Shown here piece after piece: positions 26,612 through 37,981 of a stretch of DNA of 64,000 nt; position 1 is the first letter of the stretch; each line of letters begins with the position of its first letter. This DNA comes from JAPORK01 sp026710285 (GTDB lineage: Bacteria > Pseudomonadota > Gammaproteobacteria > Pseudomonadales > Endozoicomonadaceae), in NCBI GenBank assembly GCA_965201045.1, contig OZ241746.1, forward strand, positions 5,208,001 to 5,272,000, given 5' to 3'. The translations under genes and the position numbers were made by a program. The notes under the pieces are model-generated. The model worked only from the letters and a program-made list of their open reading frames with translations. It did no database searches and had not been told where the DNA came from.

Positions 26612-29600
26612 TCAAAGTTTACGGAAAGAATAAATTTTGAACTCCCCTCTGTCATTAAAAAATTCATCCGGAAGCAAATTTGGTAACTTACCTGTTTTAA
26701 AAGTCATCGAACTGCCGTCTGTGTCATACATACCCCATCTATAGTTTTCCGGATCAGCAGTGCCTTTTCCTTCCAGTGCTAAAACACCAGAAAATCCTCT
26801 GTTGTCACCTCCTTCACTGATAATCACACTTTGATTTATTTTAGTTACAGCATCGGTCAAATTAACACCTTCCTTACTCTGTTGTAATTTACCAAATAAT
26901 CTTGACATCATTCCACTATAGAAGTCATCATACTCAGATTTTATCTCTTCCGTTGCATTTTTAGCCAATACTCGTAATTTTAAGGTGATAAGCTTCCTTA
27001 ATGACTTTATACTTATGTCAGTGTATGACTTTCTGGCACTAATCAACAGGTTTTTTATATCATTATCCGCATTTACAGCTTCACCCAGTGTCTCATTCTC
27101 AGACAAACCCTGCCAAAGTCTGAACAATCTTGCCTTGTCGAAAGTCAATATTCCACCATGAAAATCATGAAAAAATCCTGGTAATGTCTTAGCCACGTAT
27201 TCATGAGGAATAGCTGCAGATAATGCTCTTGCTACTTCTGCCTCTAACTCACTGGTGATTATGTCTGGGTTGGATGCTAAATAAAAAAGTTGGGCAAATG
27301 CAGCAACCGGTAAACCTATAAACACAATTGCAGCCAGTGTAGCCACAGGAATAGCTATCGTCAGTCCTCCAATTATAGCTGCAGCAATACTTAAACCTTT
27401 ACAGTGTGGTTTTATTGCTGAAGCAATCATAGATCCTGAAATCGTAGCAGGAATTATAAGCTGAGGTAAGATTGTTTTTGCTGAAATAGGTACTCCTAAC
27501 ATCCCCTCAACGACAATTCCACCAACGGTCATTAAAGCAGAAATCAATGTCCACATAATTGCTTTTTTAATATGACCACTTTTTGAATCAGGCATTCCGA
27601 ATGAGCTAATCTTATTGAGAAAATTAAATGTATCAACTATCCATTTTGGCATATTACCATCAGGGTCATTATACATTATTGGGTTATTACCGCCAAAAGC
27701 ATAACCATCCCCGGCTGAATCTTCGCTAAGGAAATAGCGCTGAGCCGAACTATAAGTTCTGTTTCCGGCTCCTAAAAATTGCCATCCGGTCAGCGGATCG
27801 GTTCGTGTACCATTAAACCCTTCCAGTGTCTGCTGATAGGGAGATGATGATTTTGTTGCATTTTTGTACCATTTCATTCCGTATGGACTGTAAACATTAT
27901 ACTGTTTTAATGCATATAAAGATCTGTTATGGTCATTTTTTACCGAAGCGACCCTGTGCATAACCGTTATAACATCGCCTTTATAATTCTTTCCATAAAA
28001 TTCATTAATTACACCATCAACAGCTTTTGCAACACCCAGGTAGCTGATTGTATGCATTGCACCCGGACGACCGGTTTGTTCGCCCAGTAAATTTTTATTC
28101 ATGTAGAGCAAATAAGTAATATTACCGATGGGAGACGTTTCGCGTGCTTTTCTGCCACTACCATCATAACTATATTGTTGTTGTTTTCCGTCAGGCGTCA
28201 GCACAGAAGTTATCTTATTAAATATATTATACGTCATATGATTTCCTTCTCCATCAATAATCATATTACCGCTATTATCATAAGATAAGTCTCTGGTTAT
28301 CGGTGTCTTATTATTCCATGCCGTACTGACTTGTTGCAGACGTAAAGGTGCTTTGGCATCTCCGTAAGTATAAGTCATAACTTTATTTAAACTATGATGC
28401 TGTTGAGCATCACGCAGCTGTTCTGTGACCTGTTGCATGCGGTTTAAGTGATTAAATGTATAGTGTTGAGATACGATAACAGGGGCTTCTTTTATATCTG
28501 CACCGGCAAATGCGGTATCTCTTGGACATAACGGCAGTCCTGCTGAACCGGTACAAGACATGGAGATCAGGTTATTACGTTGATCATATTTATACTGTAA
28601 GATGGCATGCTGGCTTGCTCTGCCGTTTTCAGTGATTTGAGTAATATTATTATCTATATCATAAGTGTATTTTTCTTCAAAAAACAGTTGTTCATTGTGA
28701 TCTTTATCAGGTTCTGTAAAATCAGTTACATCACTTTGACGTCCCAGTTTGTCATATTCAATAGTACGAATACTGTTTTTTGCACCCTCTGTATGACTAC
28801 CGTAATAAATTTTATTCGTACGAGAAAAGCCGTCATAAATAAATCTGTACAGCGTTTCTTCATTACCATTTTTCATTTTATAAAAAACATTTTCCGCTCT
28901 ACCCAGCTGGTCATACTCTGTAACCACTGTATTACCAGAAATATCCGGTGAAGAGATAACCTGACGTGCCAGATTGTAATGCCATTGTAAGTGGTAATCC
29001 GGGTAGCCATTTTTTCCCGAACGATTGATTTGTTGTAACTTACCATCATCGCTATAAGCATAAGTCGTTGTGCCAGTAATATCCTGTTTTTTTATGGGTA
29101 AGACGGTTGTATGATCATAATCAATCTGTGATATGGTTTTTCCGTCCAGCCATTCGTGTACCGGTAGTCCTGTTACATTATACTGCCATGAAATAATATG
29201 TCCTGTAGATGTTGTTTTTGTTGCAATCTGACCACTTGTCTTATAAGTGTAGTGTGTCTTTTTACCATCTTCTCCGGCTTCCCACAACAATCTACCTGCT
29301 GCATCATATGCTGCAGAAGAGAGTAAATACCCCTCACTGCTGTCAGCAGGATAAAACCACTTTTCAACAATCTGGTCATTGATATTATAAATATTATGTA
29401 TTCTGTCTCCTGCTGAACTGATCGTGTCGGTCACATGCCCTAATGCATCATAGCGGTTAGTTATTACTTTTCTGGTAGGATCTGTTGTGGAGATAAGTCT
29501 TCCATAGCGGTCCCAGGTTTTAATAGACACCTGAGCATCAGGTATTTTTTCTGCCTGCATGGTGCATAATGTGGTTGCGAGAGGATTTTCCATGGCAGGT

Positions 29601-32146
29601 AACACTATCTGTTTTACCGGTTTACCCAGTTTGTTCGTGCGGATCACAGCAACAGGAGAGTAATGACCATCGCTATCTTGTTCATAACTGATACTACAAA
29701 GGTTACCATCATCATATTGTCTGACCATTTTTTCTCCGTCAGGTAAATATGCTGTAATCATTCTACCACGATTATCGTAGTCATATTTTGTTATCAGAGG
29801 TATTATTTTATAAACAGCATCCGATGCTGCATCTGTGTTGCTACTATGAGGGAGATAACTATATTCAGCTGCTATACGTCCATGGCTGTCATACGTTTTG
29901 CTCTGTATTATTCTCCATTCATTGTTTGCTTTTCCTGTGTCAGAAATGGTTTCATCAAAACGTTTTAATTTCCTCCCCATACTATCAAAAATAATTTTAC
30001 GTTTTAAGCCATTACCGGCAGTGATAACAAGCTGATTAAGTGTTGGTGATATGGTGTAATCATAATGTTTACTGGTAGCAAACGCTGTACCTGTAGCCAG
30101 ATCAATCCGGGTTACATGACCTATAAGATCATAAAAATAATGGCTGGAATTTTTACCTTCAGCATCGCTTTCACTCACTACCTGGTTAGTAAATAAACTC
30201 GTGCTTACAGAATTTGATGGTAGTCGTTTATCTGTTTTTGCATCCAGAACTACTTCACTATAGCGGGTTTCAACTGAATGACTGGAATTAATATGATAGT
30301 AATAATATCTGATAATCGGACCATTCTTTGAATTTGCAGTTAAATTTTGATAAAATGATGTTTTTTTAAGTAGACCATAAGTAAAGGGATCAGTAGGATC
30401 ATTGTAATATTGTCGTGTTATTGAAACATGATGTGCATCTGCGTAACTTTCCTCACTACTCTCTGTCAACATGTATCCTTTGCCACTGATATTAGGAAAT
30501 TTATGATAATTAATATATCTGGATATAGCCGGCAGACCTGACCCCGGAACAGATGCAGTTGCACTATGGAGTAGTGAAACCACTGACCAGTCTGCCGGTT
30601 CTTGCGGACATCCAGATATGCTGGTGTTATTGTCAGAAGTACAGTAAGTCATCTGTTCCTCATGACCATAACTGTCTTTACTCATCAGTAACCGTCCCTG
30701 GTCATCATAACGTTTAACAACAGTGGTTATTAATGGTGATTCACCAGGATGATTACTCCACATTGTAGTTACTATCTTCAAAGGACGATCATAAGTAGCA
30801 GGCAACTGGTCAAAGGTGGTCTGTGCACAACCATCACTAACATCTGTACGACAGAAAAAATTTTGCGTTTCAGCTAACAAATGATTGTCATTATCACTGA
30901 TAGTTTTTGTATCAATTAACAAATGATATTTATTAAAAGTATGCAGTTCTTTGATGATACCGTTATCTGTTATTGTTGTATAAGTATAATGACCCGGAAC
31001 CCTAAACAGAATATCCTGACCTGAATTTTGTAAAAAACTTAAGCCTGAGTTGTGAGCAAGGTAATTATGGTGGTTAGAATTGGTACTGTCATAACTATAA
31101 CGGGTGATCATTTCTGGTTGCCCAAATCCCGGGCGGACATTGGTTCTGGTGACAACACATATTGCACGCGTTTGAGTACCATTTGTTGGTAATTTCATGG
31201 CACCATTACAATTATAATCCATGGTCTTTATTAAACCGGTAGGATAGATAATTTTATATAATAGAAAACCCTTGTAATCTAAATTGACCGTTTTGTAATC
31301 AGTGATATTTGTAACCGGGAAATAGACGGTGTGTATCCGTCTGTTAATACGATTAATCTGTATAATAACCGGTGATCCGTCAACACTATAGCTGGTGATA
31401 TTGATATGATTATCATTATAAGTTAATGAAATTTTGTGTCCTGAATCATCCATAATACGACTTAACAAGTGTGTTCCAGGCCGATATTCAAAATTAACAC
31501 CTCTGCCATCTTGCTGTTCCAGACGGGTTTCATAACCTTCATGGTTAAGTGTTTCTCTTAATGCATTTGCATAAGTAATGACAAAATTATTTTTTTTACT
31601 GCCATTAATCAGAATATCTTTTAATTTATGGTAACGTGGCCACCAGTGATCTTTAGCAATTTCACGTAACTGAAAGCTTTGTCCCTGAGAAGTTGTCAGC
31701 TGATTATTGGATGGATTAAAATGAGTCAGGTTCCAGCTCCATCCGATGCCCAGTCCGTCCGGATTAGCTAAAGAACTGGTACTGTAGTTTACATTTAAAT
31801 TGATATTGGGTCCCCGGTTCATATTACTCACCAAACTACCCACTTGCAACCATGCAGAAAATATACCAGTTCGTGGATCTACCTGTGTTCCCCATACCTT
31901 TTGAAAAGTAAATGCGTTGGACCATACCGCTGACTGATCTGCTTCTGCTTTTAAACGAGACTTTTTATTTTTTTTATTGTATTGATGCACAGCCTGGTTG
32001 TCTTTTTTTTGTTGTATTGGTATTACCTTTTTTGTATGATTATCTTTTGATAAAAAAGGAGCAGCATAAACGATTTGCCCATAACAAAGTAATGGTAAAA
32101 TAACAACACAAACTACAGCAAAGCAATAATACTTTTTGAGTTTCAT
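26612..32146 (-). CDS. Giant secreted RHS/YD-repeat protein 2
   Basis: 1844 residues. The signal peptide and first residues are identical to protein 1 (MKLKKYYCFAVVCVVILPLL). Near-identity runs through the N-terminal domain, YD repeats and RHS core up to NDPDGNMPKW at about residue 1495, with only scattered substitutions. Beyond that point the tails differ strongly (IVDTFNFLNKISSFG… here), yet keep the same plan: DNDIKNLLISA, LKLRVL, MMSRLFGKLQ, a Gly/Ser-rich GFSGVLALEG and a final FKIYSFRKL. The hydrophobic middle is longer than in protein 1 (ISALMTVGGIVV, TIAIPVATLAAIVFIGLPVAA). This contrast marks a recent duplication or gene conversion of the body with separate evolution of the tail. Confidence 0.9.
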   Translation of the reverse strand: MKLKKYYCFAVVCVVILPLLCYGQIVYAAPFLSKDNHTKKVIPIQQKKDNQAVHQYNKKNKKSRLKAEADQSAVWSNAFTFQKVWGTQVDPRTGIFSAWLQVGSLVSNMNRGPNINLNVNYSTSSLANPDGLGIGWSWNLTHFNPSNNQLTTSQGQSFQLREIAKDHWWPRYHKLKDILINGSKKNNFVITYANALRETLNHEGYETRLEQQDGRGVNFEYRPGTHLLSRIMDDSGHKISLTYNDNHINITSYSVDGSPVIIQINRINRRIHTVYFPVTNITDYKTVNLDYKGFLLYKIIYPTGLIKTMDYNCNGAMKLPTNGTQTRAICVVTRTNVRPGFGQPEMITRYSYDSTNSNHHNYLAHNSGLSFLQNSGQDILFRVPGHYTYTTITDNGIIKELHTFNKYHLLIDTKTISDNDNHLLAETQNFFCRTDVSDGCAQTTFDQLPATYDRPLKIVTTMWSNHPGESPLITTVVKRYDDQGRLLMSKDSYGHEEQMTYCTSDNNTSISGCPQEPADWSVVSLLHSATASVPGSGLPAISRYINYHKFPNISGKGYMLTESSEESYADAHHVSITRQYYNDPTDPFTYGLLKKTSFYQNLTANSKNGPIIRYYYYHINSSHSVETRYSEVVLDAKTDKRLPSNSVSTSLFTNQVVSESDAEGKNSSHYFYDLIGHVTRIDLATGTAFATSKHYDYTISPTLNQLVITAGNGLKRKIIFDSMGRKLKRFDETISDTGKANNEWRIIQSKTYDSHGRIAAEYSYLPHSSNTDAASDAVYKIIPLITKYDYDNRGRMITAYLPDGEKMVRQYDDGNLCSISYEQDSDGHYSPVAVIRTNKLGKPVKQIVLPAMENPLATTLCTMQAEKIPDAQVSIKTWDRYGRLISTTDPTRKVITNRYDALGHVTDTISSAGDRIHNIYNINDQIVEKWFYPADSSEGYLLSSAAYDAAGRLLWEAGEDGKKTHYTYKTSGQIATKTTSTGHIISWQYNVTGLPVHEWLDGKTISQIDYDHTTVLPIKKQDITGTTTYAYSDDGKLQQINRSGKNGYPDYHLQWHYNLARQVISSPDISGNTVVTEYDQLGRAENVFYKMKNGNEETLYRFIYDGFSRTNKIYYGSHTEGAKNSIRTIEYDKLGRQSDVTDFTEPDKDHNEQLFFEEKYTYDIDNNITQITENGRASQHAILQYKYDQRNNLISMSCTGSAGLPLCPRDTAFAGADIKEAPVIVSQHYTFNHLNRMQQVTEQLRDAQQHHSLNKVMTYTYGDAKAPLRLQQVSTAWNNKTPITRDLSYDNSGNMIIDGEGNHMTYNIFNKITSVLTPDGKQQQYSYDGSGRKARETSPIGNITYLLYMNKNLLGEQTGRPGAMHTISYLGVAKAVDGVINEFYGKNYKGDVITVMHRVASVKNDHNRSLYALKQYNVYSPYGMKWYKNATKSSSPYQQTLEGFNGTRTDPLTGWQFLGAGNRTYSSAQRYFLSEDSAGDGYAFGGNNPIMYNDPDGNMPKWIVDTFNFLNKISSFGMPDSKSGHIKKAIMWTLISALMTVGGIVVEGMLGVPISAKTILPQLIIPATISGSMIASAIKPHCKGLSIAAAIIGGLTIAIPVATLAAIVFIGLPVAAFAQLFYLASNPDIITSELEAEVARALSAAIPHEYVAKTLPGFFHDFHGGILTFDKARLFRLWQGLSENETLGEAVNADNDIKNLLISARKSYTDISIKSLRKLITLKLRVLAKNATEEIKSEYDDFYSGMMSRLFGKLQQSKEGVNLTDAVTKINQSVIISEGGDNRGFSGVLALEGKGTADPENYRWGMYDTDGSSMTFKTGKLPNLLPDEFFNDRGEFKIYSFRKL

Positions 32147-32443
32147 ACAATGTAACCTTCGTGATTAATTTAAGAAACAAGCTGGCGGTCTATATACTCA
32201 TCACACCTTAAGATAACGGATTTAATATTTTGTGAATCGTGTCAACAGAAAGTTCTTGAATAGCGATGCCTTATAACGGAATAACATGGTCAACTTTATG
32301 ATAACTACATTATAAGTTATGATGATTTGCAGTAATTCAAACTTGACTTGAACAGTTACCGGCTATTTTAAGGGTATTCATCAGTTCAGGTGTGAATCAC
32401 TATATATTATCAACTGAGAAGAATTATAAAAGATGCTATATAA
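32147..32443. other. Spacer upstream of RHS gene 2, duplicated upstream of RHS gene 3
   Basis: The sequence is clearly homologous to 37982-38293. Shared pieces are TATATACTCATCACA, AATATTTTGTGAAT, GTGTCAACAGAAAGTT, AAGTTATGATGATTTGCAGT and TTGAACAGTTACC. The duplication unit was therefore an RHS gene plus its promoter region. TCACTATATATTATCA near 32396 is also kept in the other copy (38249). Confidence 0.7.
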
Positions 32444-35400
32444 CTATCTGTCTAGTGACGTTAGTCCAATATAGTTGTAATTATAAACCTGCAATGTGCT
32501 GTTTTCCTCATCAATATGATCACCCATATACAGTTCTGAAAGTGATGCTCGTTTATATTGCAGATCACCAGTATCCTTTATTATATATCTTTCCCAAATA
32601 TAGTTGGAATGTGTACCCATGTTATCTACCAGTGTTAATACGTCAGAAAATTCTCCATCATTACCTGCACTACGTATAAATGTACTTTGCCCCTTAAAAA
32701 ATATAAGATTTGTCAATTTTTCACCCCAGGGGATGTCTGTATTGCTCGGGAGTATTTTGGTTATTATTGCGTTATAAAATTGGTTGAGAGTATCACCCAG
32801 TTTAGGATTATTCAATACTCGCAATTTTAAGCCAATGAGTAACTTAAATGATTTCATCTCTATACTTCTGTAAGAATTTTTGGCAGCAACTAACATATTT
32901 TTTACATCGTTATCCATAACTCCCTTTATTGTGGGTTCTTGCTGTAAGGAAGACCAAAGCTCAATAATTTGATTTTTGGATCTCATTTCCAATGTTTGTT
33001 CACCACAACAAAAATATTTTTTACCTGTCATATCTCTGGAAATGGCGTTGTCTACCGCTACTGATACTTTCTCAAGTAATTCTTCACCCACAGCGGATTC
33101 TCCTGCACTAAATGCTGAAGCCAGAGATCCTGGTACAAATAAAAAGTTCAGCACTGTAGAGGCAGCTTCATATCCGGCAACAAAAATTGCCAGTGTCCCC
33201 GTTATAGTTGAAGCAATATTCCAACCTTTTTTGTCAGGTTGTATTGCTGCACCAATACTGCTTATTGAAATTGCGGCAGTAGTTCCTGCTTCAAACGATA
33301 CCAGAGGTATTGAAACTGATCCTGTAAGATATGCTGTAACAGCAACTGAGACTGCAAATAATGCAATCATACCAACTGTCCAGATGGCTGCTTTCAATCT
33401 GAGACCACTTTTTGAATTAGAAATTCCAAATGAAGTGACCTTACTAAGCAGATTAAATATTCCACCAAATGTTTTATTTATATATTTTGGTAAGTTACCA
33501 TCAGGGTCATTATTCATTATTGGATTATTACCACAAAAAGCATAACCATCACCAGCAGGGTCCTCACTGAGGAAGTAGCGCTGAGTCGCACTATAAGTCC
33601 TGTGTCCTGCGCCTAAAAATTGCCATCCAGTCAGCGGATCGGTCCGTGTACCATTAAATCCTTCCAATGTCTGCTGGTATAAAGGTAGTGATTTAGCTGA
33701 ATTTTTGTGCCATTTCATTCCATATGGACTGTAAATGTTATACTGTTTAAGTGTATACAACGGTGCATGCTGACCATTGTTGTCTGAAGTTACCTTGTGC
33801 ATAACCGTTATAACATCACCTTTATAATTCCTGCCATAAAATTCATCAAGCACACCATCAACTGCTTTTGCAACACCTAAATAGCTGATCATATGTGTGG
33901 CACCCGGACGACCAATCTGTTCACCCAACAGCGTCTTATTCATATAAAGCAGATAACTGACATCACCGGTGGAAGAGGTCTCACTGACTTTTCTGCCACC
34001 ACCATCATAAGCATATTGCTTCTGTTTTCCATCAGGCATAACGACAGAGGTGATTTGATTAAATGCATTATACGTCACATGGTTACCTTCTCCGTCAATA
34101 ATCATATTACCGCTATCAGCATAGGATAATTGTTTGCTTACCGGTGCCTGATTGTTCCATGCAGTGCTGATTTGCTGCAGGCGTAAAGGTGCTTTAGCAT
34201 CTTCGTAAGTATAAGACATTACTTTATTTAAACTACGGCGTTGTTGTACATCACTCAGCTGTTCTGTGACTTGCACTATTCGGTTTAAATCATTAAACAT
34301 ATAGTGCTGAGACAGGATAATCGGTGCTTCCTTTGTGCCTGCACCGGCAAATGCGGTGTCTCTTGGACACAGTGGTAGCCCTGCTGATCCTGTACAGTAC
34401 ATGGCAGCCAGATTGTTACGTTTGTCATACTGGTACTGCAGAGTAGCACTCTGGTCTGCTCTGCCATTTTCAATGATCTTGATAATATTGTTATCAGCAT
34501 CATAAGTGTATTTTTCTTCAAAAATTTGTTGTTTGTTCTGGTTATTGTCAGGTTCTGTAAAGTCAGCTATATCATTCTGACGTCCCAGCTGATCATATTT
34601 GATAGTGCGCATACTATTTTTTTTACCATTTATACGACTACCATGATAAATTTTATCAACACGGGAAAAACCATCATAAACGAATTGATACAGCATTTCT
34701 TCAGTATCGTTTTTCATTTTATAAAAAACCTGCGTTGTTCTGCCCAGTTTGTCATATTTTGTAACCAGTGTATTGCCTGATATATCCAGTGAAAAAATCA
34801 CCTGGCGGGCTGGATTATAGTGCCATTGCAAATGGTAATCTGGATAACCATTTTTTCCGTAACGATTGATTTTTTTTAATTTTCCATCATCATTATAAGC
34901 AAAAGTGGTTATACCGGTAATGTCATATTTTTTTATTGGTAAAACGACGGTATGATCATAATCAATCTGTAATATTGTTTTTCCGTCCAGCCATTCATGT
35001 ACAGGTAGACCTGGTATATTGTATTGCCATGAAATAACATGCCCTGTGGGTGTCGTTTTAGTGGCAACCTGACCATCTGCCATGTAAGTGAAGTGAGTTT
35101 TTTTGCCATCTTCTCCGGCTTTCCATAGCAATCTGCCTGCTGCATCATATGCAGCACAAGAGATTAAATAACTTTTATTACTATTAACCGGATAAGCCCA
35201 TTTTTCCACCACCTGATTATTGATATTATAAATATTGTGTATTCTGTCTCCGTTGGAATTAATCATATCCGTCACACGCCCTAATGCATCATAGTGTGTT
35301 GATATTATTTTTCCGGCTGGATCGGTTACGGAGATAGGTCTTCCATAGCGATCTCTGGTTGTAATAGTTATCTGAGCACCGGGTATTTTTTCTGCCTGCA

Positions 35401-37981
35401 CAGCACATAATTTTGTGGCGAGCGGATGTTGCATGGATGGTAATAATATCTGTTTTACCGGTTTGCCCAATACATTATTACGAATAACAGAAATGGCAGA
35501 GTTATGACCATATAGATCCTGTTTGTAATTGATAATACAGCGTTTACCATCATCATATTGCCTTATAATTTTTTCTCCATCAGGTAAATATAAAGTAATT
35601 ATTCTGCCGATATTATCATATTTAGCTGTTGTCATAAGGGATATTGTTTTATAGACAGCATTCCGTTTTTCATCTCCGTTAATATTGTAGGGTGTATAAC
35701 TATATTCAGCTGCTATATGTCCATGGCTATCATAAATTTTACTCCATGTTATTCTCCATTTATTCTCAGCTTTTCCGGTATCTGAAATGGTTTCATCGAA
35801 ATTCTTTAATTTTCGTCCTGCGGCATCAAAAATAATTTTACTTTTTAAACCATTTCCAGCAATGGTTAATACCTGATTGAGCGTTGGTGATATGGTGTAA
35901 TCATAATATTTGCTAGTGGCAAACGGTGTACCTGCTGCAACATCAATCCGAATTATACGCCCTAATAAATCATAAAAATAGTAGTTAGTATTTTTACCTT
36001 CAGCATCCGTGTCACTCAGTAGCTGGTTAGTAAATAAACTTGAGCTAATTGACATGGATCGCAGTCGTGTATCTTTGTCTGCATCAAGGACAGTTTCACT
36101 GTAACTGGTTCTGACTGAATGATCTGTATTAATACGATAGTAATAGTATTTAATAATAGGTTTATTGTTTGAGTTTGCAGTTAAATTTTGATAAAATGAG
36201 GTTTTTTTTAGCAGACCATAAGTAAAAATATTAGTGGGGTCATTGTAGTACTGTCGTTTTGTTGAAATATGATATGCACCGGCATAAGTTTGCTCATCAC
36301 TTTCTATCAACATGTAATCTTTACCATTAAGATTAGGCTGTTTACGGTAATTGACATATTTAGATACAGTAGGCAGACCTGATCCGGGAACAGATGTTGT
36401 TGTACTGTGAACTAATGAAACCACTGACCAGTCTTCCGGTTCTTTCGGACAACCGCTGGTATTATTATCAGAAAAACAATAAGTTATTTGTTGCTTATGA
36501 CCATAACTGTCTTTACTCATTAGTAACCGTCCCTGATCATCATAGCGTCTGATGATACTGTTTATTAATGGTGGTTCGTCAGGATTATTACTCCATATTT
36601 TGGTTACTGTCTTTAAAGGGCGATCATAAGTAGCCAATAACTGTTCAAAGCTGGTTTCCGTACAACCATCATTAACATCTGTACGACAAAAAAAGTTTTG
36701 TGTTTCAGTTAATACACGGTTGTCATTGTCAGTGAGAGTTTTTGTGTCGATCAATAGGTGATATTTATTGTAAGTACGCAGTTCTTTGACGATACCATTA
36801 TCAGTTGTCGTTTTATAAGTATAGTGACCAGGAACGCTGAACAGAATATCCTGACCTGAATTTTGTAAAAAACTCAAGCCTGAGTTGTAAGCAAGGTAAT
36901 TATGTTGATTAGCATTGGTATCGTTATAAGTATACGTGGTAGTCATCTCTGGTTGTCCAAATCCCGGAATAATATCTGTTTTTGTAACAACACAGACAGT
37001 GTGCATTTGATTATTAGTGGTGGGTAATTTCATTGCACCACTACAATTATAATCCATGGTTTTTATTAAACCGGTAGGATAAATAATTTTGGATAACAGA
37101 GATCTTTTATAATTGAGATGAACCGTTTTGTAATCAGTGATATTAGTAACCGGAAAAGAGACTGTCCGCAATTGTTTATTAATACAATTAATACGTCTGG
37201 TAAGTGGTGATCCATCAATGCTGTAACTGGTAATTTTGATGTAATTATCATTATAGGTTAATAAAATTTTGTGTCCTGAATCATCGGTAATACGACTTAA
37301 CAGATGTGTTCCGGGCAGATAATCAAAATTAACGCCTCTGCCATCCTGCTGTTCCAGACGGGTTTCATAACCATCATGATTAAGTGTCTCTCTTAATGCG
37401 TTTGCATAAGTAATAACAAAATGGTTCTTTTTACTACCATCAATTCTAATGTCCTTTAATTTGTGGTAACGTGGCCACCAGTGCTCTTTGTCAATTTTAC
37501 GTAACTGAAAGCTTTGCCCCTGAGAAGTTGTCAGCTGATCATTGAGTGGGTTGAAATGCGTCAGATTCCAGCTCCATCCGATACCCAGTCCGTCCGGGTT
37601 GGCTAAAGAACCGGTACTGTAGTTTACATTTAAATTAATATTGGGTCCCCGGTTCATATTACTCACTAAACTACCCACCTGTAGCCATGCAGAAAATATA
37701 CCGGTTCGTGGATCTACTTGTGTTCCCCATACCTTTTGAAAAGTAAATGCATTGGACCATACTGCTGACTGATCTGCTTCTGCTTTTAAAGGAGGTTTTT
37801 TATTTTTTTTATTGTATTGATGCACAGCCTGGTTAGCTTTTTTTTGCTGTATTGGTATTACTTTTTTTGTATGATTATCCTTTGATAAAAAAGGCGCAGC
37901 ATAAACGATTTGCCCGTAACAGAGCAGTGGTAAAGTAATAACACAAACTAAAGCAAAACAATAATACTTTTTTAGTTTCAT
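32444..37981 (-). CDS. Giant secreted RHS/YD-repeat protein 3
   Basis: 1845 residues with the same architecture: signal peptide (MKLKKYYCFALVCVITLPLL…VYA|APF), K/Q/N-rich linker, GTQVDPRTGIFSAWLQVGSL domain, YD repeats, and an RHS core ending NDPDGNLPKY at about residue 1492. It is more diverged from proteins 1 and 2 than they are from each other. The tail has hydrophobic stretches (AAIWTVGMIALFAVSVAVTAYL; ITGTLAIFVAGYEAASTVL). It then has the shared DNDVKNMLVAAKNSY, LKLRVL, FYNAIITKI and GEFSDVLTLVDN blocks, and ends LQVYNYNYIGLTSLDR. A decayed copy of that last stretch is preserved at 38294-38392. The upstream TTATATTTTATG start context has AAAGGTTA nearby. Confidence 0.9.
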   Translation of the reverse strand: MKLKKYYCFALVCVITLPLLCYGQIVYAAPFLSKDNHTKKVIPIQQKKANQAVHQYNKKNKKPPLKAEADQSAVWSNAFTFQKVWGTQVDPRTGIFSAWLQVGSLVSNMNRGPNINLNVNYSTGSLANPDGLGIGWSWNLTHFNPLNDQLTTSQGQSFQLRKIDKEHWWPRYHKLKDIRIDGSKKNHFVITYANALRETLNHDGYETRLEQQDGRGVNFDYLPGTHLLSRITDDSGHKILLTYNDNYIKITSYSIDGSPLTRRINCINKQLRTVSFPVTNITDYKTVHLNYKRSLLSKIIYPTGLIKTMDYNCSGAMKLPTTNNQMHTVCVVTKTDIIPGFGQPEMTTTYTYNDTNANQHNYLAYNSGLSFLQNSGQDILFSVPGHYTYKTTTDNGIVKELRTYNKYHLLIDTKTLTDNDNRVLTETQNFFCRTDVNDGCTETSFEQLLATYDRPLKTVTKIWSNNPDEPPLINSIIRRYDDQGRLLMSKDSYGHKQQITYCFSDNNTSGCPKEPEDWSVVSLVHSTTTSVPGSGLPTVSKYVNYRKQPNLNGKDYMLIESDEQTYAGAYHISTKRQYYNDPTNIFTYGLLKKTSFYQNLTANSNNKPIIKYYYYRINTDHSVRTSYSETVLDADKDTRLRSMSISSSLFTNQLLSDTDAEGKNTNYYFYDLLGRIIRIDVAAGTPFATSKYYDYTISPTLNQVLTIAGNGLKSKIIFDAAGRKLKNFDETISDTGKAENKWRITWSKIYDSHGHIAAEYSYTPYNINGDEKRNAVYKTISLMTTAKYDNIGRIITLYLPDGEKIIRQYDDGKRCIINYKQDLYGHNSAISVIRNNVLGKPVKQILLPSMQHPLATKLCAVQAEKIPGAQITITTRDRYGRPISVTDPAGKIISTHYDALGRVTDMINSNGDRIHNIYNINNQVVEKWAYPVNSNKSYLISCAAYDAAGRLLWKAGEDGKKTHFTYMADGQVATKTTPTGHVISWQYNIPGLPVHEWLDGKTILQIDYDHTVVLPIKKYDITGITTFAYNDDGKLKKINRYGKNGYPDYHLQWHYNPARQVIFSLDISGNTLVTKYDKLGRTTQVFYKMKNDTEEMLYQFVYDGFSRVDKIYHGSRINGKKNSMRTIKYDQLGRQNDIADFTEPDNNQNKQQIFEEKYTYDADNNIIKIIENGRADQSATLQYQYDKRNNLAAMYCTGSAGLPLCPRDTAFAGAGTKEAPIILSQHYMFNDLNRIVQVTEQLSDVQQRRSLNKVMSYTYEDAKAPLRLQQISTAWNNQAPVSKQLSYADSGNMIIDGEGNHVTYNAFNQITSVVMPDGKQKQYAYDGGGRKVSETSSTGDVSYLLYMNKTLLGEQIGRPGATHMISYLGVAKAVDGVLDEFYGRNYKGDVITVMHKVTSDNNGQHAPLYTLKQYNIYSPYGMKWHKNSAKSLPLYQQTLEGFNGTRTDPLTGWQFLGAGHRTYSATQRYFLSEDPAGDGYAFCGNNPIMNNDPDGNLPKYINKTFGGIFNLLSKVTSFGISNSKSGLRLKAAIWTVGMIALFAVSVAVTAYLTGSVSIPLVSFEAGTTAAISISSIGAAIQPDKKGWNIASTITGTLAIFVAGYEAASTVLNFLFVPGSLASAFSAGESAVGEELLEKVSVAVDNAISRDMTGKKYFCCGEQTLEMRSKNQIIELWSSLQQEPTIKGVMDNDVKNMLVAAKNSYRSIEMKSFKLLIGLKLRVLNNPKLGDTLNQFYNAIITKILPSNTDIPWGEKLTNLIFFKGQSTFIRSAGNDGEFSDVLTLVDNMGTHSNYIWERYIIKDTGDLQYKRASLSELYMGDHIDEENSTLQVYNYNYIGLTSLDR

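Noticed and set aside
32976..33545. 189-codon open frame on the plus strand inside RHS gene 3
   Set aside because: It is antisense to the conserved RHS tail and core. Similar antisense frames in the other copies follow the RHS codon pattern, so it is a shadow.
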